A program made the translations under genes and the position numbers. The notes beneath the pieces were generated by a model. That model had not been told where the DNA came from, ran no database searches, and saw only the letters and a program-made list of their open reading frames with translations. DNA of 64,000 nucleotides from Deltaproteobacteria bacterium HGW-Deltaproteobacteria-4 (GTDB taxonomy: Bacteria > Desulfobacterota > Desulfuromonadia > Desulfuromonadales > UBA2197), in the NCBI GenBank assembly GCA_002841765.1, contig PHAV01000008.1:1-64000 (forward strand), in the 5' to 3' direction. Shown here piece by piece: positions 7,864 to 15,499 of the stretch (position 1 is its first letter; each line of letters starts with the position of its first letter).

Positions 7864-9421
7864 GCAGGTTCTCCTTGTCTTCGAGGGGGTGAACGATATT
7901 GCGGCGCTCCAGATTAGCACCCATGGCGCGGAAAAGACTGCTCAAGCCCTGATTGAAGTCGACCAGGGCGTTGGCTTTGCGCACCCGGGCCTCGATGACA
8001 CTGTCCTGAAAATCGAGGATGCGGAAGGTATCGGTCAGCCCCTCGCGCAGGCGCTCCATCTCCTGACTCAGAGTGATATCAGCAAGCTGCTGAAAACGCT
8101 CCGCCACCTGCACCCGCTCAAAGCCGCGTTCGACAGCAGTGAAAGCGTTGCGTACCTCGGTCTCCACTGTACTCTCCAAACTCTTCAAGCGGTACAGGGC
8201 CTGGCGTTTTTCATGGCCGGCCCGCCGGTAGCGGGCAGCGGCGGCGCGGTTGTCCAGGGGGTAGTCAAAGCGCAAGCCGGCAAACCAGACATAGCCGTCA
8301 CCACTCGCTGCCTGATCGAGGGAACGCCAGTAATCTCCACGGTTGGCCTGAGCGCCCGCGCTCGCCGGGCTCTCAAGCTCACCGGAAAGTCCATTGACGC
8401 CGAGGGAGGTTTCGAGGTCGAGGCGCGGCAGCTTCTGGTTCTGGAAAAATGCGAGGCGGATATCGCGACTGACGATCTCCAGACGTTGGCGTTCGAGGTC
8501 GGGGCGCGCCAGCAGTGCGGTGTTCAGGGCCGTCTCCAGCGGCGGCCAGAGCTGCTCGGTGCCGGGCAGGGTCTCGGTGCGTAGCAACTCGGCGACGAAG
8601 GGGTCGTCGTGACTGATTTCAAGGAGATTCTTGAGTCGGTTGGCGGCAATCTCCATCTGCTGGCGGGCGAAGACCACCTGCTCATCGCGGGCGGCGCCGG
8701 CGGTCTCGGCTTCCTGCACTTCGGTAATCGGCACGATGCCGGCCTCGAACTTTTGACGGTTGCCGTCGAGGAGCTCGCTCGCCAGTTCCCGTGACTCGAT
8801 CCGCAAGCGCAGGATTTCATGCGCCCGCGCCAGCTCGAAATAGGTCAACTCAAGCGCTTCGACGAGGCGCTGGGCCTGGTCGAGATAGCCGAAGCGGGCC
8901 TGTTGCAGTCGCTGGTTGGCGACTTGCAGGTCCGCGCTGTTGACGGCACGGCCAAAGTCCCGCAGCAACGGCTGGGTAAAATCGAGAAGCAGGAACGTAC
9001 GATATTCCGGGTCAAGAGCGGAGGAGAGGGCATTGCTGCTCAGCCGGGCATTCTCCAGCGCCAGGCGGGCGTCAAGACCGCTGCGAAACTCCTTACTGAG
9101 GCCGATTGCCGCCCCGTACAGCCGGCGGCGGGCATAGTCATCGTCGAAGGAATCGGAGGCCGTGGGGGTTCTTTCTCCGGTCGCGGAGACGACGGCATCG
9201 ACAACCGGGTCGAAACGCGCCGTTTCGGCCGTGACATCCTCGCGGCTTATGGGGACATTAAGTCGCTCGGCCTGCAGGACGAAATTGCGCTCCAACCCGC
9301 GGTAAAGCACCTCCTGCAGGGAAAGGAGCCGCCCCGGATCGGCGAGACTCTCCGCCATGACCGGCCCGGCGGCAAGGACAATCGCCAACAAAAACGTGAC
9401 AGAAGCTATGGCTCGCAGCAT
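7850..9421 (-). CDS. TolC-family outer-membrane efflux protein
   Basis: 523 residues. The signal peptide MLRAIASVTFLLAIVLAAGPVMA precedes a protein with the duplicated outer-membrane-efflux pattern of long amphipathic helices (for example LSLQEVLYRGLERNFVLQAE and, near the end, ETEVRNAFTAVERGFERVQ). It should form the trimeric exit duct of the pump. It is the first gene of the operon. AAGGAGAA lies before ATG 9421, a sigma70-like promoter is at 9539-9567 and a 14-bp palindrome lies between. It is longer than many TolC proteins because of a long second helical section. Confidence 0.9.
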   Translation of the reverse strand: MLRAIASVTFLLAIVLAAGPVMAESLADPGRLLSLQEVLYRGLERNFVLQAERLNVPISREDVTAETARFDPVVDAVVSATGERTPTASDSFDDDYARRRLYGAAIGLSKEFRSGLDARLALENARLSSNALSSALDPEYRTFLLLDFTQPLLRDFGRAVNSADLQVANQRLQQARFGYLDQAQRLVEALELTYFELARAHEILRLRIESRELASELLDGNRQKFEAGIVPITEVQEAETAGAARDEQVVFARQQMEIAANRLKNLLEISHDDPFVAELLRTETLPGTEQLWPPLETALNTALLARPDLERQRLEIVSRDIRLAFFQNQKLPRLDLETSLGVNGLSGELESPASAGAQANRGDYWRSLDQAASGDGYVWFAGLRFDYPLDNRAAAARYRRAGHEKRQALYRLKSLESTVETEVRNAFTAVERGFERVQVAERFQQLADITLSQEMERLREGLTDTFRILDFQDSVIEARVRKANALVDFNQGLSSLFRAMGANLERRNIVHPLEDKENLHVRN

Positions 9422-9480
9422 CGATGCTCTTCTCCTTGACTCACTGTCAGCTTCCTTCGCCAGGCGGGAAAGTTGTCTGA

Positions 9481-9494
9481 TGACCGGCCGGTCA
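9481..9494. promoter_or_regulatory. Perfect 14-bp palindrome, likely TetR/AcrR-type operator
   Basis: TGACCGGCCGGTCA lies between the predicted -10 and the ATG of the efflux operon. Palindromes of the form TGACCGnnCGGTCA are common operators for TetR-family repressors of efflux pumps. No tetR gene is adjacent in this window, so the regulator would act from elsewhere. Inferred from symmetry and position only. Confidence 0.5.
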
Positions 9495-9538
9495 AATTGA
9501 TTTTCTCGGGAATCATGATTACCGGATAATGCCTTCCC

Positions 9539-9567
9539 AGTATTGAAAATACTATTTTGATTGTCAA
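9539..9567 (-). promoter_or_regulatory. Sigma70-like promoter of the RND efflux operon
   Basis: On the minus strand TTGACA (9567-9562) is followed after 17 bp by AATACT (9544-9539). It lies between the radical SAM gene that ends at 9611 and the TolC gene that starts at 9421. The -35 is perfect and the -10 weak (4 of 6). Confidence 0.5.
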
Positions 9568-9610
9568 GATTAACCCCCGCGAACCCACTGGTGCGAAAGG
9601 CGGATTTTTC

Positions 9611-10774
9611 TCACCCGCTCGGTGGCGGCACCCCATGCAGGGCGCACATGACACGATCAGGGGCCAGCGGCGACCCGGCGCGGAAACGGCAGCCGCCGGC
9701 ACAATCGACGAGGACAGGACAGCCCCGGCACTCAAGGCTGGCGGTAGAGATATGCCGGAGCTGCCGCCAGCAGGCGAGGAGCCCCTGGCGGGCATCACCG
9801 AGGGACTCTCCGGCGTAGAAACCGCACTTCACCGCCTTGCCTGAGGGGAGGACCGTTAACAGGTAGCGGCCACAGGCAAAGCCGTCCGAAGCGCCGTGAT
9901 AGCCGCCGCCGTAGGCGCGCTGCAGCAGGGGGACACCCTGTTCGACAGGAACAAGGAGCTGTGGATAGTCAAGGAGATTTCCGGCCGGACAGAGAAGATC
10001 GATCCCCCATTGCCGGGCACCGATCTTCTGGATAAAGCGCTCCAGGCGGGGGAACTCAGCGACATTCTCTTGATGGACCATGGTGGCGATGGAGAGGGGA
10101 ATTCCGGCAGCCCGGGCAGCCGCCAGGCCCCGCCTGGTACGGTCAAAGCTCCCGGCTCCCCGCAGCCGGTCATGGCCGCGGCGCCAGCCATCGAGGCTGA
10201 CCTGCAGCTCTTCAACCTGCAGCCAGCGCATGGTTGCAGCGGTGAGCAGGGTTGCATTGGTCAGCAGCACCCGGCGCAGCCGCAGCCCCTTGGTCTCTTC
10301 GACAAATTCCCGCAAGGCTGGGTAAAGGAGGGGTTCGCCACCGGAAATGAGCAGGCGCAGCCCGCCGTGGGCGGCGAATTCGCGCGTGATGGCTAACGCC
10401 TCTGCGAGGGCTAACTCCTCCGGCCGCGGCGGCCCAAGATAGCAGTGGCAACAGCGCAGGTTGCAGCGGTGCGTCAGTTGCAGTTCAAGATAGCGCAGAG
10501 ACGGCGCCGGACAGGCAGCGACGATGATCGACTCCGGCGCCGGATCAGGGCGCGGCAGGGCTTCGAGCAGCCCTTCGTCGAGACAGTAGCTCACAAACGT
10601 CGCATCCGTGGTCAGCTCCCGTCCCCGGCGCGTACCGTCACAGCGCGCCAGAAAGCTCAGGGCACTTTCGTCGAGCTCATAGAGTTCGTCCTCCCCGCAA
10701 TGATAAAGACAGGGCTGTTCCAGACGCTTCAGGGAGGCCTGGGGGTGGAGGCGCAGATAACCGTCACGCCACAT
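9611..10774 (-). CDS. Radical SAM/SPASM peptide maturase with PqqD-like N-terminal domain
   Basis: 387 residues from ATG 10774, which overlaps the upstream stop by 11 bp. An in-frame start at 10801 would add nine Arg/Lys-rich residues. Residues 1-80 look like a PqqD/RRE peptide-recognition domain (EDELYELDESALSFLARCDG). The radical SAM cluster motif is C104-x3-C108-x2-C111 in CNLRCCHC, followed by SGGEPLL. The C-terminus is a textbook SPASM domain: C-x10-G-x4-C (CGRYLLTVLPSGKAVKC), CRGCPVLVDCAGGC and a last Cys in VMCALH, binding two auxiliary FeS clusters. Such enzymes modify ribosomal peptides by thioether or C-C bonds. A 20-residue Cys-rich peptide gene lies just upstream. It may belong to one of the Geobacter-associated maturase families (geopeptide or GeoRSP), but I cannot test this. 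Confidence 0.88.
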   Translation of the reverse strand: MWRDGYLRLHPQASLKRLEQPCLYHCGEDELYELDESALSFLARCDGTRRGRELTTDATFVSYCLDEGLLEALPRPDPAPESIIVAACPAPSLRYLELQLTHRCNLRCCHCYLGPPRPEELALAEALAITREFAAHGGLRLLISGGEPLLYPALREFVEETKGLRLRRVLLTNATLLTAATMRWLQVEELQVSLDGWRRGHDRLRGAGSFDRTRRGLAAARAAGIPLSIATMVHQENVAEFPRLERFIQKIGARQWGIDLLCPAGNLLDYPQLLVPVEQGVPLLQRAYGGGYHGASDGFACGRYLLTVLPSGKAVKCGFYAGESLGDARQGLLACWRQLRHISTASLECRGCPVLVDCAGGCRFRAGSPLAPDRVMCALHGVPPPSG

Positions 10775-11144
10775 GTGCCGCACCTTCCGCCGCCGCCGCA
10801 AGCACGGAGCCGCTTAGTCTGCCGCGCTCCCTGAGAAGCTGGAGGAGGAGATAGCCGCCGCACGGCTCGGTCTCTGCGGAGCGGCGGTCCGAGTGAAAGT
10901 CACAACCGTCAACGGCAAAGGGACAAGGGCGACAAAGGAGCCTTTCCAGCTCCAAGTCCTCCTTCTGCCAGCGCCGGCGCGCTTTTTCCCCGGGAGAGGG
11001 GAGGGTCGCCGGAACCAGACAGCCGCGCAGCACCAACTCCGCCAGAACCAGGGCGCCCTGACAGGCCATCTCTTCTTTAACGCCGGCACGGAAAAAAGAA
11101 CAAAAGGGGTGACAGAGATAGCTTTGCACCATAGTTTTCGACAT
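10764..11144 (-). CDS. Cys-rich small protein coupled to the radical SAM maturase
   Basis: 126 residues from ATG 11144 (GAGG five bases upstream; a GTG at 11159 is the other option). Eight cysteines stand at about 11, 15, 28, 42, 71, 74, 81 and 95 in the pattern CHPFC, ACQG, RGC, CRPCPFAVDGC and PCGG. The second half resembles the CPF...C...PC part of YkgJ-type metal or FeS-binding clusters, but the full family signature is absent. Its stop overlaps the maturase start, so the two are translationally coupled and probably act together, for example as partner or cluster carrier. I cannot name the family. There is no signal peptide. Confidence 0.65.
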   Translation of the reverse strand: MSKTMVQSYLCHPFCSFFRAGVKEEMACQGALVLAELVLRGCLVPATLPSPGEKARRRWQKEDLELERLLCRPCPFAVDGCDFHSDRRSAETEPCGGYLLLQLLRERGRLSGSVLAAAAEGAAHVA

Positions 11145-11167
11145 AGACCCTCGCAACACGAAAAAAA

Positions 11168-11194
11168 TGGGCCGACAGTGAATGCTGTCGGCCC
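11168..11194 (-). terminator. Intrinsic terminator between the Cys-rich peptide and its maturase operon
   Basis: On the minus strand GGGCCGACAG, a six-base loop and CTGTCGGCCC form a perfect 10-bp stem followed by ATTTTTTT. It begins 24 bases after the peptide stop codon and precedes the Cys-rich protein gene. It should end most transcripts after the peptide and let a fraction read through into the two enzyme-side genes. Confidence 0.85.
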
Positions 11195-11218
11195 TTTAGT
11201 TGTAAAGTTCCTTGGAAG

Positions 11219-11281
11219 TCAGCATGTTTGACTGCATTTACACATGCCTTTGGCCGCCTGTTTGACCTTTTTTATCTTCAT
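11219..11281 (-). CDS. 20-residue Cys-rich peptide, candidate radical SAM substrate
   Basis: Reads MKIKKVKQAAKG then MCKCSQTC and TGA. Translation is supported by AAAGGAG seven bases before the ATG and a promoter at 11321-11348. A strong terminator follows immediately. The layout is Lys-rich leader-like residues 1-11, then a core with three cysteines (C14, C16, C20) at the very C-terminus. It lies directly upstream of a Cys-rich protein and a radical SAM/SPASM enzyme on the same strand. I infer a RiPP-like precursor. Alternatives are a regulatory leader peptide (three Cys codons ahead of a terminator) or a small metal-binding peptide. It is too short for ordinary gene callers. Confidence 0.6.
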   Translation of the reverse strand: MKIKKVKQAAKGMCKCSQTC

Positions 11282-11320
11282 GGCTGCGCTCCTTTCCCTC
11301 TAAAGTGACGGACTGTTAAA

Positions 11321-11348
11321 ACTTTAAACTGGGGAATGACGATGTCAA
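11321..11348 (-). promoter_or_regulatory. Promoter for the Cys-rich peptide
   Basis: Minus-strand TTGACA (11348-11343), a 16-bp spacer, then TAAAGT (11326-11321), about 40 bases ahead of the peptide ATG. It places the peptide under its own start rather than the dodecin transcript. Confidence 0.5.
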
Positions 11349-11372
11349 GTCCCCGGGCGGTGAAAGCTCCAC

Positions 11373-11591
11373 CTACTCCTTTAATTCAAAGGAGACCTTG
11401 ATCACCACCTGATATTCGGCGACCTTCCCGTTCTCACCGACATGGCCGCGGATATCCTGCACCTCGAACCAGGAAATTTTATCCAGCGTGCTTTGCGCCT
11501 TGCGCAAAGCCGTCTCGATGGCAGCCTCGATCCCCTTGGACGAGACCCCGATGATCTCCACCTTCTTATAAATCCGCTCTCTGCCGTACAT
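11373..11591 (-). CDS. Dodecin family flavin-binding protein
   Basis: 72 residues from ATG 11591 (GGAG eight bases upstream; the frame is open further but that part is not conserved). YKKVEIIGVSSKGIEAAIET, the WFEVQDIRG strand and the final YQVVIKVSFEL are characteristic of dodecins. These form hollow dodecamers that bind and buffer flavins. The length matches the family. It follows a small Cys-rich gene on the same strand. Confidence 0.92.
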   Translation of the reverse strand: MYGRERIYKKVEIIGVSSKGIEAAIETALRKAQSTLDKISWFEVQDIRGHVGENGKVAEYQVVIKVSFELKE

Positions 11592-11620
11592 GACGTTCTC
11601 CTTTCGTGCTGCCGACTTGC

Positions 11621-11839
11621 TCAGCTGCCGCAACCCTTACACTGATCGCCACCGTCACCCAGCCAGGCGATGTCGGGAAGTTGCCGCGGGCTGCAGACAT
11701 TCTTCGGATCGTGGGCCTTTGCCCCGCAATTTTCGCATTCAACGGTGGGGTTCTCTGCCAGACTTTTTACCAGAGCTTCGTTCTCCTTCGCCGCTAAAGC
11801 GCACATGTGCAACTTGTGCATAATGCTATCGCATTCCAT
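11621..11839 (-). CDS. Small Cys-rich hypothetical protein
   Basis: 72 residues from the second ATG (11839), chosen because AAGGAGG abuts the first ATG at 11845. Seven cysteines are visible, including CENCG in the middle and a C-terminal CKGCGS, which suggests a zinc or FeS-binding fold. MECDSIMHKLHMCALAAKEN forms an amphipathic N-terminal helix. It ends 29 bp before the dodecin start and probably shares its transcript. Family not recognised. The clear ribosome site and the paired Cys motifs argue that it is real. Confidence 0.6.
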   Translation of the reverse strand: MECDSIMHKLHMCALAAKENEALVKSLAENPTVECENCGAKAHDPKNVCSPRQLPDIAWLGDGGDQCKGCGS

Positions 11840-11939
11840 ACTCATCCTCCTTGGATCTCGATTTGCCAGCAGAGCCTCAACTCTCTCTTATTCAAACACA
11901 AAACAGAGGATTGGCAACGGGAAAATGTTAAGGCCGGGA

Positions 11940-13532
11940 TTATTGCAGAGCGGCGGCAAGACGGTGGTCGCGCTTATAAAGATCGTTCCGGAAATTGAGG
12001 GTGCCGTCCACCTCGACCCAGGCGGTAAAGTAGAGGAGGTAGACCGGGACCGGGGTCGGCAGGAGGACGACAGCGCTGACCGCATCCTGCAATGCTGCGT
12101 CAAAGCTGGCGGGGGACGCCAGCGGGGTGCCGCGCAGCAACAGCTGCGCCAGCGCGAAGGGCTTTTCGATGCGGATGCAGCCAGAGCTGAAGGAGCGCTC
12201 CTCACGTTCAAAGAGCTTGGGGGTCGGGGTGTCGTGCAGGTAGACCGTGTAACGGTTGGGAAACATAAATTTGATGCGGCCGAGGGCGTTCTTCGGACCG
12301 GGATCCTGGCGGAGGTGATAAGGGAAGTTTCCCGCCCCGAGCTGCTGCCAATTAATCGCAGCGGGATTGAGCAGCGTCCCGCCGGGACGGGTGAAGACCT
12401 TGATGCCGTTTTTGTCCAGATAGCCGACATCTGCCTGAATCTTGGGGATGAGATCAAGAACGGCAAGATTCCGTGGCACCTCCCAATAGGGGTTGAGGAC
12501 GAGGTAGGTCATGCTCCCGACAAAGGCCGGCGTCTGACGCAGTTGGCGGCCAACGATAACGCGCATATCCAGAATGCTCTCGCCGTTCTCGATCAATTCG
12601 AGGTGGAAGGCGGGGAGATTGACGCGCAGATGGCGTTCGCCAAAGAAGCGCGGCAGCCAGCGCCAGCGTTCGAGATTGACGGCAAGCTGGCGGGCCCGTT
12701 CTGACGCCGGGACATTGAGGGCGGCAAGGGTCTGGGGGCCGACGATGCGGTCGGCGAGCAGTCCGTGCCGGCTCTGAAAGCGCCACACCGCCGCTTCGAG
12801 GCCAGTGTCGAAAATTTCACCCTGCCCCTCGGCGGCCGGAAGATCGCCGCTCACGACTAAGCGCTGCCGCAGCGCCACCACCTCCGCTCCACTCGCACCG
12901 GGCCGCAGCGGGGGTTTGAAGGTCAGCCGCGGCCAGCCGCCGACAGCGGCGAGAAGCTGCAGATCCTGCCAGGCGCGACGCAGGGCAGCGTAGGCAGGAA
13001 CTGGAGGGAGGAGGGCCTGCAGGGAGTCGTTGATGCGACCGCTGGTCAGCGCCTGGTTGAGCATCCGTAACGGATCGGCCTGTTCGCGGGGGATATGCCA
13101 GTCACGATCGACCTGAGCAGGAACAGTACGGCCGTTCAGGTAATGGGAAGAAAGGGACATGAAGGCATCGCTGAGCAGGAGGTCGAGCTCGGCGGCAATT
13201 TGCGGGGTCGGAGCGGAAGAAAACCGCTGAAAAAGGTCGGTGAGGACAAAAAGGTGGTAGGTGCGAGGATCAAGCCCTTCCCCGGCCGCCGCCGGGAGGG
13301 AGGCGAGGAGTTCTGCAGCTGACGGCAGAAGCTGGTAGCCATCGCTCCAGGCAGGCTGAAACTGGCGATCTTGATAGAAGCGCGCCAGAGAGGAACTATA
13401 GCGCAGTGTCTCTGTGCCGACGCTGCGGGCGACAGAGACGCGGCGCAACTGCGGCGCGATCTCGTTGTCGGCGGCAAAAGCAGGGGAAAGTAACAAGGCA
13501 ATGAAAGAAAACAAGAAGGCAAAGCGAATCAT
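11940..13532 (-). CDS. L,D-transpeptidase of the LdtD/YcbB type
   Basis: 530 residues. The signal peptide MIRFAFLFSFIALLLSPAFA targets it to the periplasm. An N-terminal scaffold and a peptidoglycan-binding domain (GAEVVALRQRLVVSGDLP... AVWRFQSRHGL) precede the YkuD catalytic domain with the active-site motif SSGCIRIEKP (catalytic Cys) and HDTPTPKLFE. It forms 3-3 cross-links in peptidoglycan. It sits 41 bp downstream of a MepK/YcbK-type gene, the same partner seen beside ldtD in Escherichia coli. Confidence 0.9.
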   Translation of the reverse strand: MIRFAFLFSFIALLLSPAFAADNEIAPQLRRVSVARSVGTETLRYSSSLARFYQDRQFQPAWSDGYQLLPSAAELLASLPAAAGEGLDPRTYHLFVLTDLFQRFSSAPTPQIAAELDLLLSDAFMSLSSHYLNGRTVPAQVDRDWHIPREQADPLRMLNQALTSGRINDSLQALLPPVPAYAALRRAWQDLQLLAAVGGWPRLTFKPPLRPGASGAEVVALRQRLVVSGDLPAAEGQGEIFDTGLEAAVWRFQSRHGLLADRIVGPQTLAALNVPASERARQLAVNLERWRWLPRFFGERHLRVNLPAFHLELIENGESILDMRVIVGRQLRQTPAFVGSMTYLVLNPYWEVPRNLAVLDLIPKIQADVGYLDKNGIKVFTRPGGTLLNPAAINWQQLGAGNFPYHLRQDPGPKNALGRIKFMFPNRYTVYLHDTPTPKLFEREERSFSSGCIRIEKPFALAQLLLRGTPLASPASFDAALQDAVSAVVLLPTPVPVYLLYFTAWVEVDGTLNFRNDLYKRDHRLAAALQ

Positions 13533-13573
13533 GCCGCAAGTGTAACGGTAATGGACAACTTTGCAAGGACGAA

Positions 13574-14137
13574 TTACCAGCGCCGAACGGGACCGGAATC
13601 GATATGGACGAAATCGGAGCGGGGGTAATAGCCGACGCCGCCGCGTCCCAGGAGGAGGGCCGCCTCCTTGAGACGGGCGAGTTGCACACCGGGGATGCGG
13701 ACATCAAGAGCGCGACCCTGCAGATGGAGACTTTTGCGGGCAACCCCGCGACCCTTGCTCTCCAGCAGAGCATTGTAGCGGGGAGAGCGATAGGCCGAGA
13801 TGATATGAATATCGTGGCCGCCGCCGAGTTGCTGATCGAGAAGAGCGAGGTAGTCAAGGGTACGGGGGTCGATGGGGTGAATCTCATTGGTGTGGTGGCA
13901 ACGCAGCAAGTGGTCAAGCTCGCCGAGGGCGGTCGGATCGTAAGCACCGGCGGGGGTGCGGTAGGCAACGTTAAGACGCTCGCCGGTGTGAGTGTTGAGG
14001 AGGGAAAGGGGGGAAGACAATGGCATGCTGGCAAATTTCCCCCAGCTCAATCGGGGACGCAAAAGGGCCAGCGTCGTTGCGAAAAAAGAGATTTTGAAAA
14101 AATCGCGGCGGCTACGGGGAACAGAAAAAAACATCAT
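13574..14137 (-). CDS. MepK/YcbK-like DUF882 peptidoglycan endopeptidase
   Basis: 187 residues with a Tat-type signal (SRRDFFKISFFATTLALL). The DUF882/peptidase M15-like core has ISAYRSPRYNALL, SLHLQGRALDVRI and a final GVGYYPRSDFVHIDSGPVRRW, which hold the zinc-ligand His/Asp residues (H in SLHLQGRALD and FVHID). YcbK/MepK cleaves 3-3 cross-links. Here it is the first gene of a pair with an L,D-transpeptidase, so synthesis and cutting of the same bond appear co-expressed. GAGGG precedes the ATG and a good promoter is at 14170-14198. Confidence 0.9.
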   Translation of the reverse strand: MMFFSVPRSRRDFFKISFFATTLALLRPRLSWGKFASMPLSSPLSLLNTHTGERLNVAYRTPAGAYDPTALGELDHLLRCHHTNEIHPIDPRTLDYLALLDQQLGGGHDIHIISAYRSPRYNALLESKGRGVARKSLHLQGRALDVRIPGVQLARLKEAALLLGRGGVGYYPRSDFVHIDSGPVRRW

Positions 14138-14169
14138 AACCCTCTAATGAATTGATTAATCGATGTTTT

Positions 14170-14198
14170 TTATAACAGATTTACGGCCTTCCCGTCAA
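14170..14198 (-). promoter_or_regulatory. Sigma70-like promoter of the mepK-ldtD pair
   Basis: Minus-strand TTGACG (14198-14193), 17-bp spacer, TTATAA (14175-14170), with the ATG of the DUF882 gene about 33 bases downstream. Both boxes are close to consensus. Confidence 0.6.
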
Positions 14199-14219
14199 CC
14201 CCTCGCGTTCTTTGACTGT

Positions 14220-15473
14220 CTAAGAAAGGCGTTCGCGCCCGGTTTGCACAGACGGCACCGGGTGATAGAAAAGCAAACCCAGGGCGGCGATAACGGCAAA
14301 GATGCAGCCAACGACAAAGGTGGCGCTCGCCCCCCAGATGCTCCACAGGGCGCCGGCAATGACACTCGCCAGCAACAGCGCGCCCCCGCTGACCAGATTG
14401 AAGACGCCGAAGGCGGTGCCGCGCAGCTCGGCCGGCGCATTGTCGGCGACGAGCTTGGCAAACAACCCCTGGGTAAAGGCCATGTGCAATCCCCAGAGGG
14501 CGGCGCCCGCAAAGGCGGCGAGAGGAGTGGTGGCCGATGCGAGAATGAGATCGGCGGCGATCAGCAGCGCCAGGCCGATGAGCAGGAGGGTGCGGGGCCG
14601 CATCCGATCGGCAGCGGCCCCGGCCGGATAGGCGACGGTGGCGTAAAAAACATTCATGACGATCATCACCAGCGGCACCAGGCCGAGGCTAAGTCCGACA
14701 TCCTGGGCGCGCAGCACCAGAAAGGCTTCACTGAAGCGCGCCAGGGTAAAGACGCCGCCAAGGAGGACGACCAGCCAGTAGCGCCATGGCAGACGGCGGA
14801 TCTCCAGCGGATGAAGCGGCAGCCTAGCGGGGCGACCGGGGGCGGCACGTTCCGGTTCGCGGACAAAGACGATGAGCAGCCCTACGGCAATGAAGGCCGG
14901 CAGGACGGCGACCCACAACACTGCCCGGATGTCGCCAGCGAACCAGATCATGCCAGCGACCGCGAGGAGCGGCCCGAGCAGGGCACCGACAGAATCAAGG
15001 GCCTGGCGCAACCCGTAGGCAGCACCGCGCAGCTGTGGCGGGGAGATATCGGCGACCAGGGCATCACGCGGCGCACCACGGATGCCCTTACCGACGCGGT
15101 CGACAAAGCGTGCGCCAAAGACCCAACTGATCGAGGTGGCGAGGGGGAAGATAGGCTTGGTGAAGGCGGCGAGGGCGTAACCGGAGACGAGGAGAAATTT
15201 GCGCTTGCCGAGGTAGTCGCTGAGGGCGCCGGAGAAGACCTTGGTGATGGCGGCGGTCGCTTCCGCCACCCCTTCGAGGATGCCGATGGTGACCATCGAA
15301 GCACCGAGGGTGGTGACCATGAAGACCGGCAACAGGCTGTGGATCAGCTCGGAGGAGATGTCCATGAACATCGATCCGAACCCAAGCGCCCAGATCCCCA
15401 GCGGTAAAGCGCGGATCGTCTTCAGCAGGGCACGGGGACCATGCGGATGGACTAGACTCTCAGGGTTCACCAA
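14220..15473 (-). CDS. MFS transporter
   Basis: 417 residues with about 12 hydrophobic segments. The MFS loop 2-3 signature is visible as GALSDYLGKRKFLLVSGY, and FVDRVGKGIRGAPRDALVAD is a strong secondary motif of a group often annotated as MFS permeases of unknown substrate. A cytoplasmic loop (VREPERAAPGRPARLPLHPL) separates the two halves. It begins 26 bp after the YkgJ gene on the same strand and ends just before the mepK promoter. Substrate not assignable. Confidence 0.88.
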   Translation of the reverse strand: MVNPESLVHPHGPRALLKTIRALPLGIWALGFGSMFMDISSELIHSLLPVFMVTTLGASMVTIGILEGVAEATAAITKVFSGALSDYLGKRKFLLVSGYALAAFTKPIFPLATSISWVFGARFVDRVGKGIRGAPRDALVADISPPQLRGAAYGLRQALDSVGALLGPLLAVAGMIWFAGDIRAVLWVAVLPAFIAVGLLIVFVREPERAAPGRPARLPLHPLEIRRLPWRYWLVVLLGGVFTLARFSEAFLVLRAQDVGLSLGLVPLVMIVMNVFYATVAYPAGAAADRMRPRTLLLIGLALLIAADLILASATTPLAAFAGAALWGLHMAFTQGLFAKLVADNAPAELRGTAFGVFNLVSGGALLLASVIAGALWSIWGASATFVVGCIFAVIAALGLLFYHPVPSVQTGRERLS

Positions 15474-15499
15474 CCTGGCTCCATGATGTATTTATAAAG

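Noticed and set aside
13604-14155. Plus-strand frame opposite the DUF882 gene
   Set aside because: The minus-strand gene has a Tat signal, catalytic motifs and a promoter; the other is a shadow.
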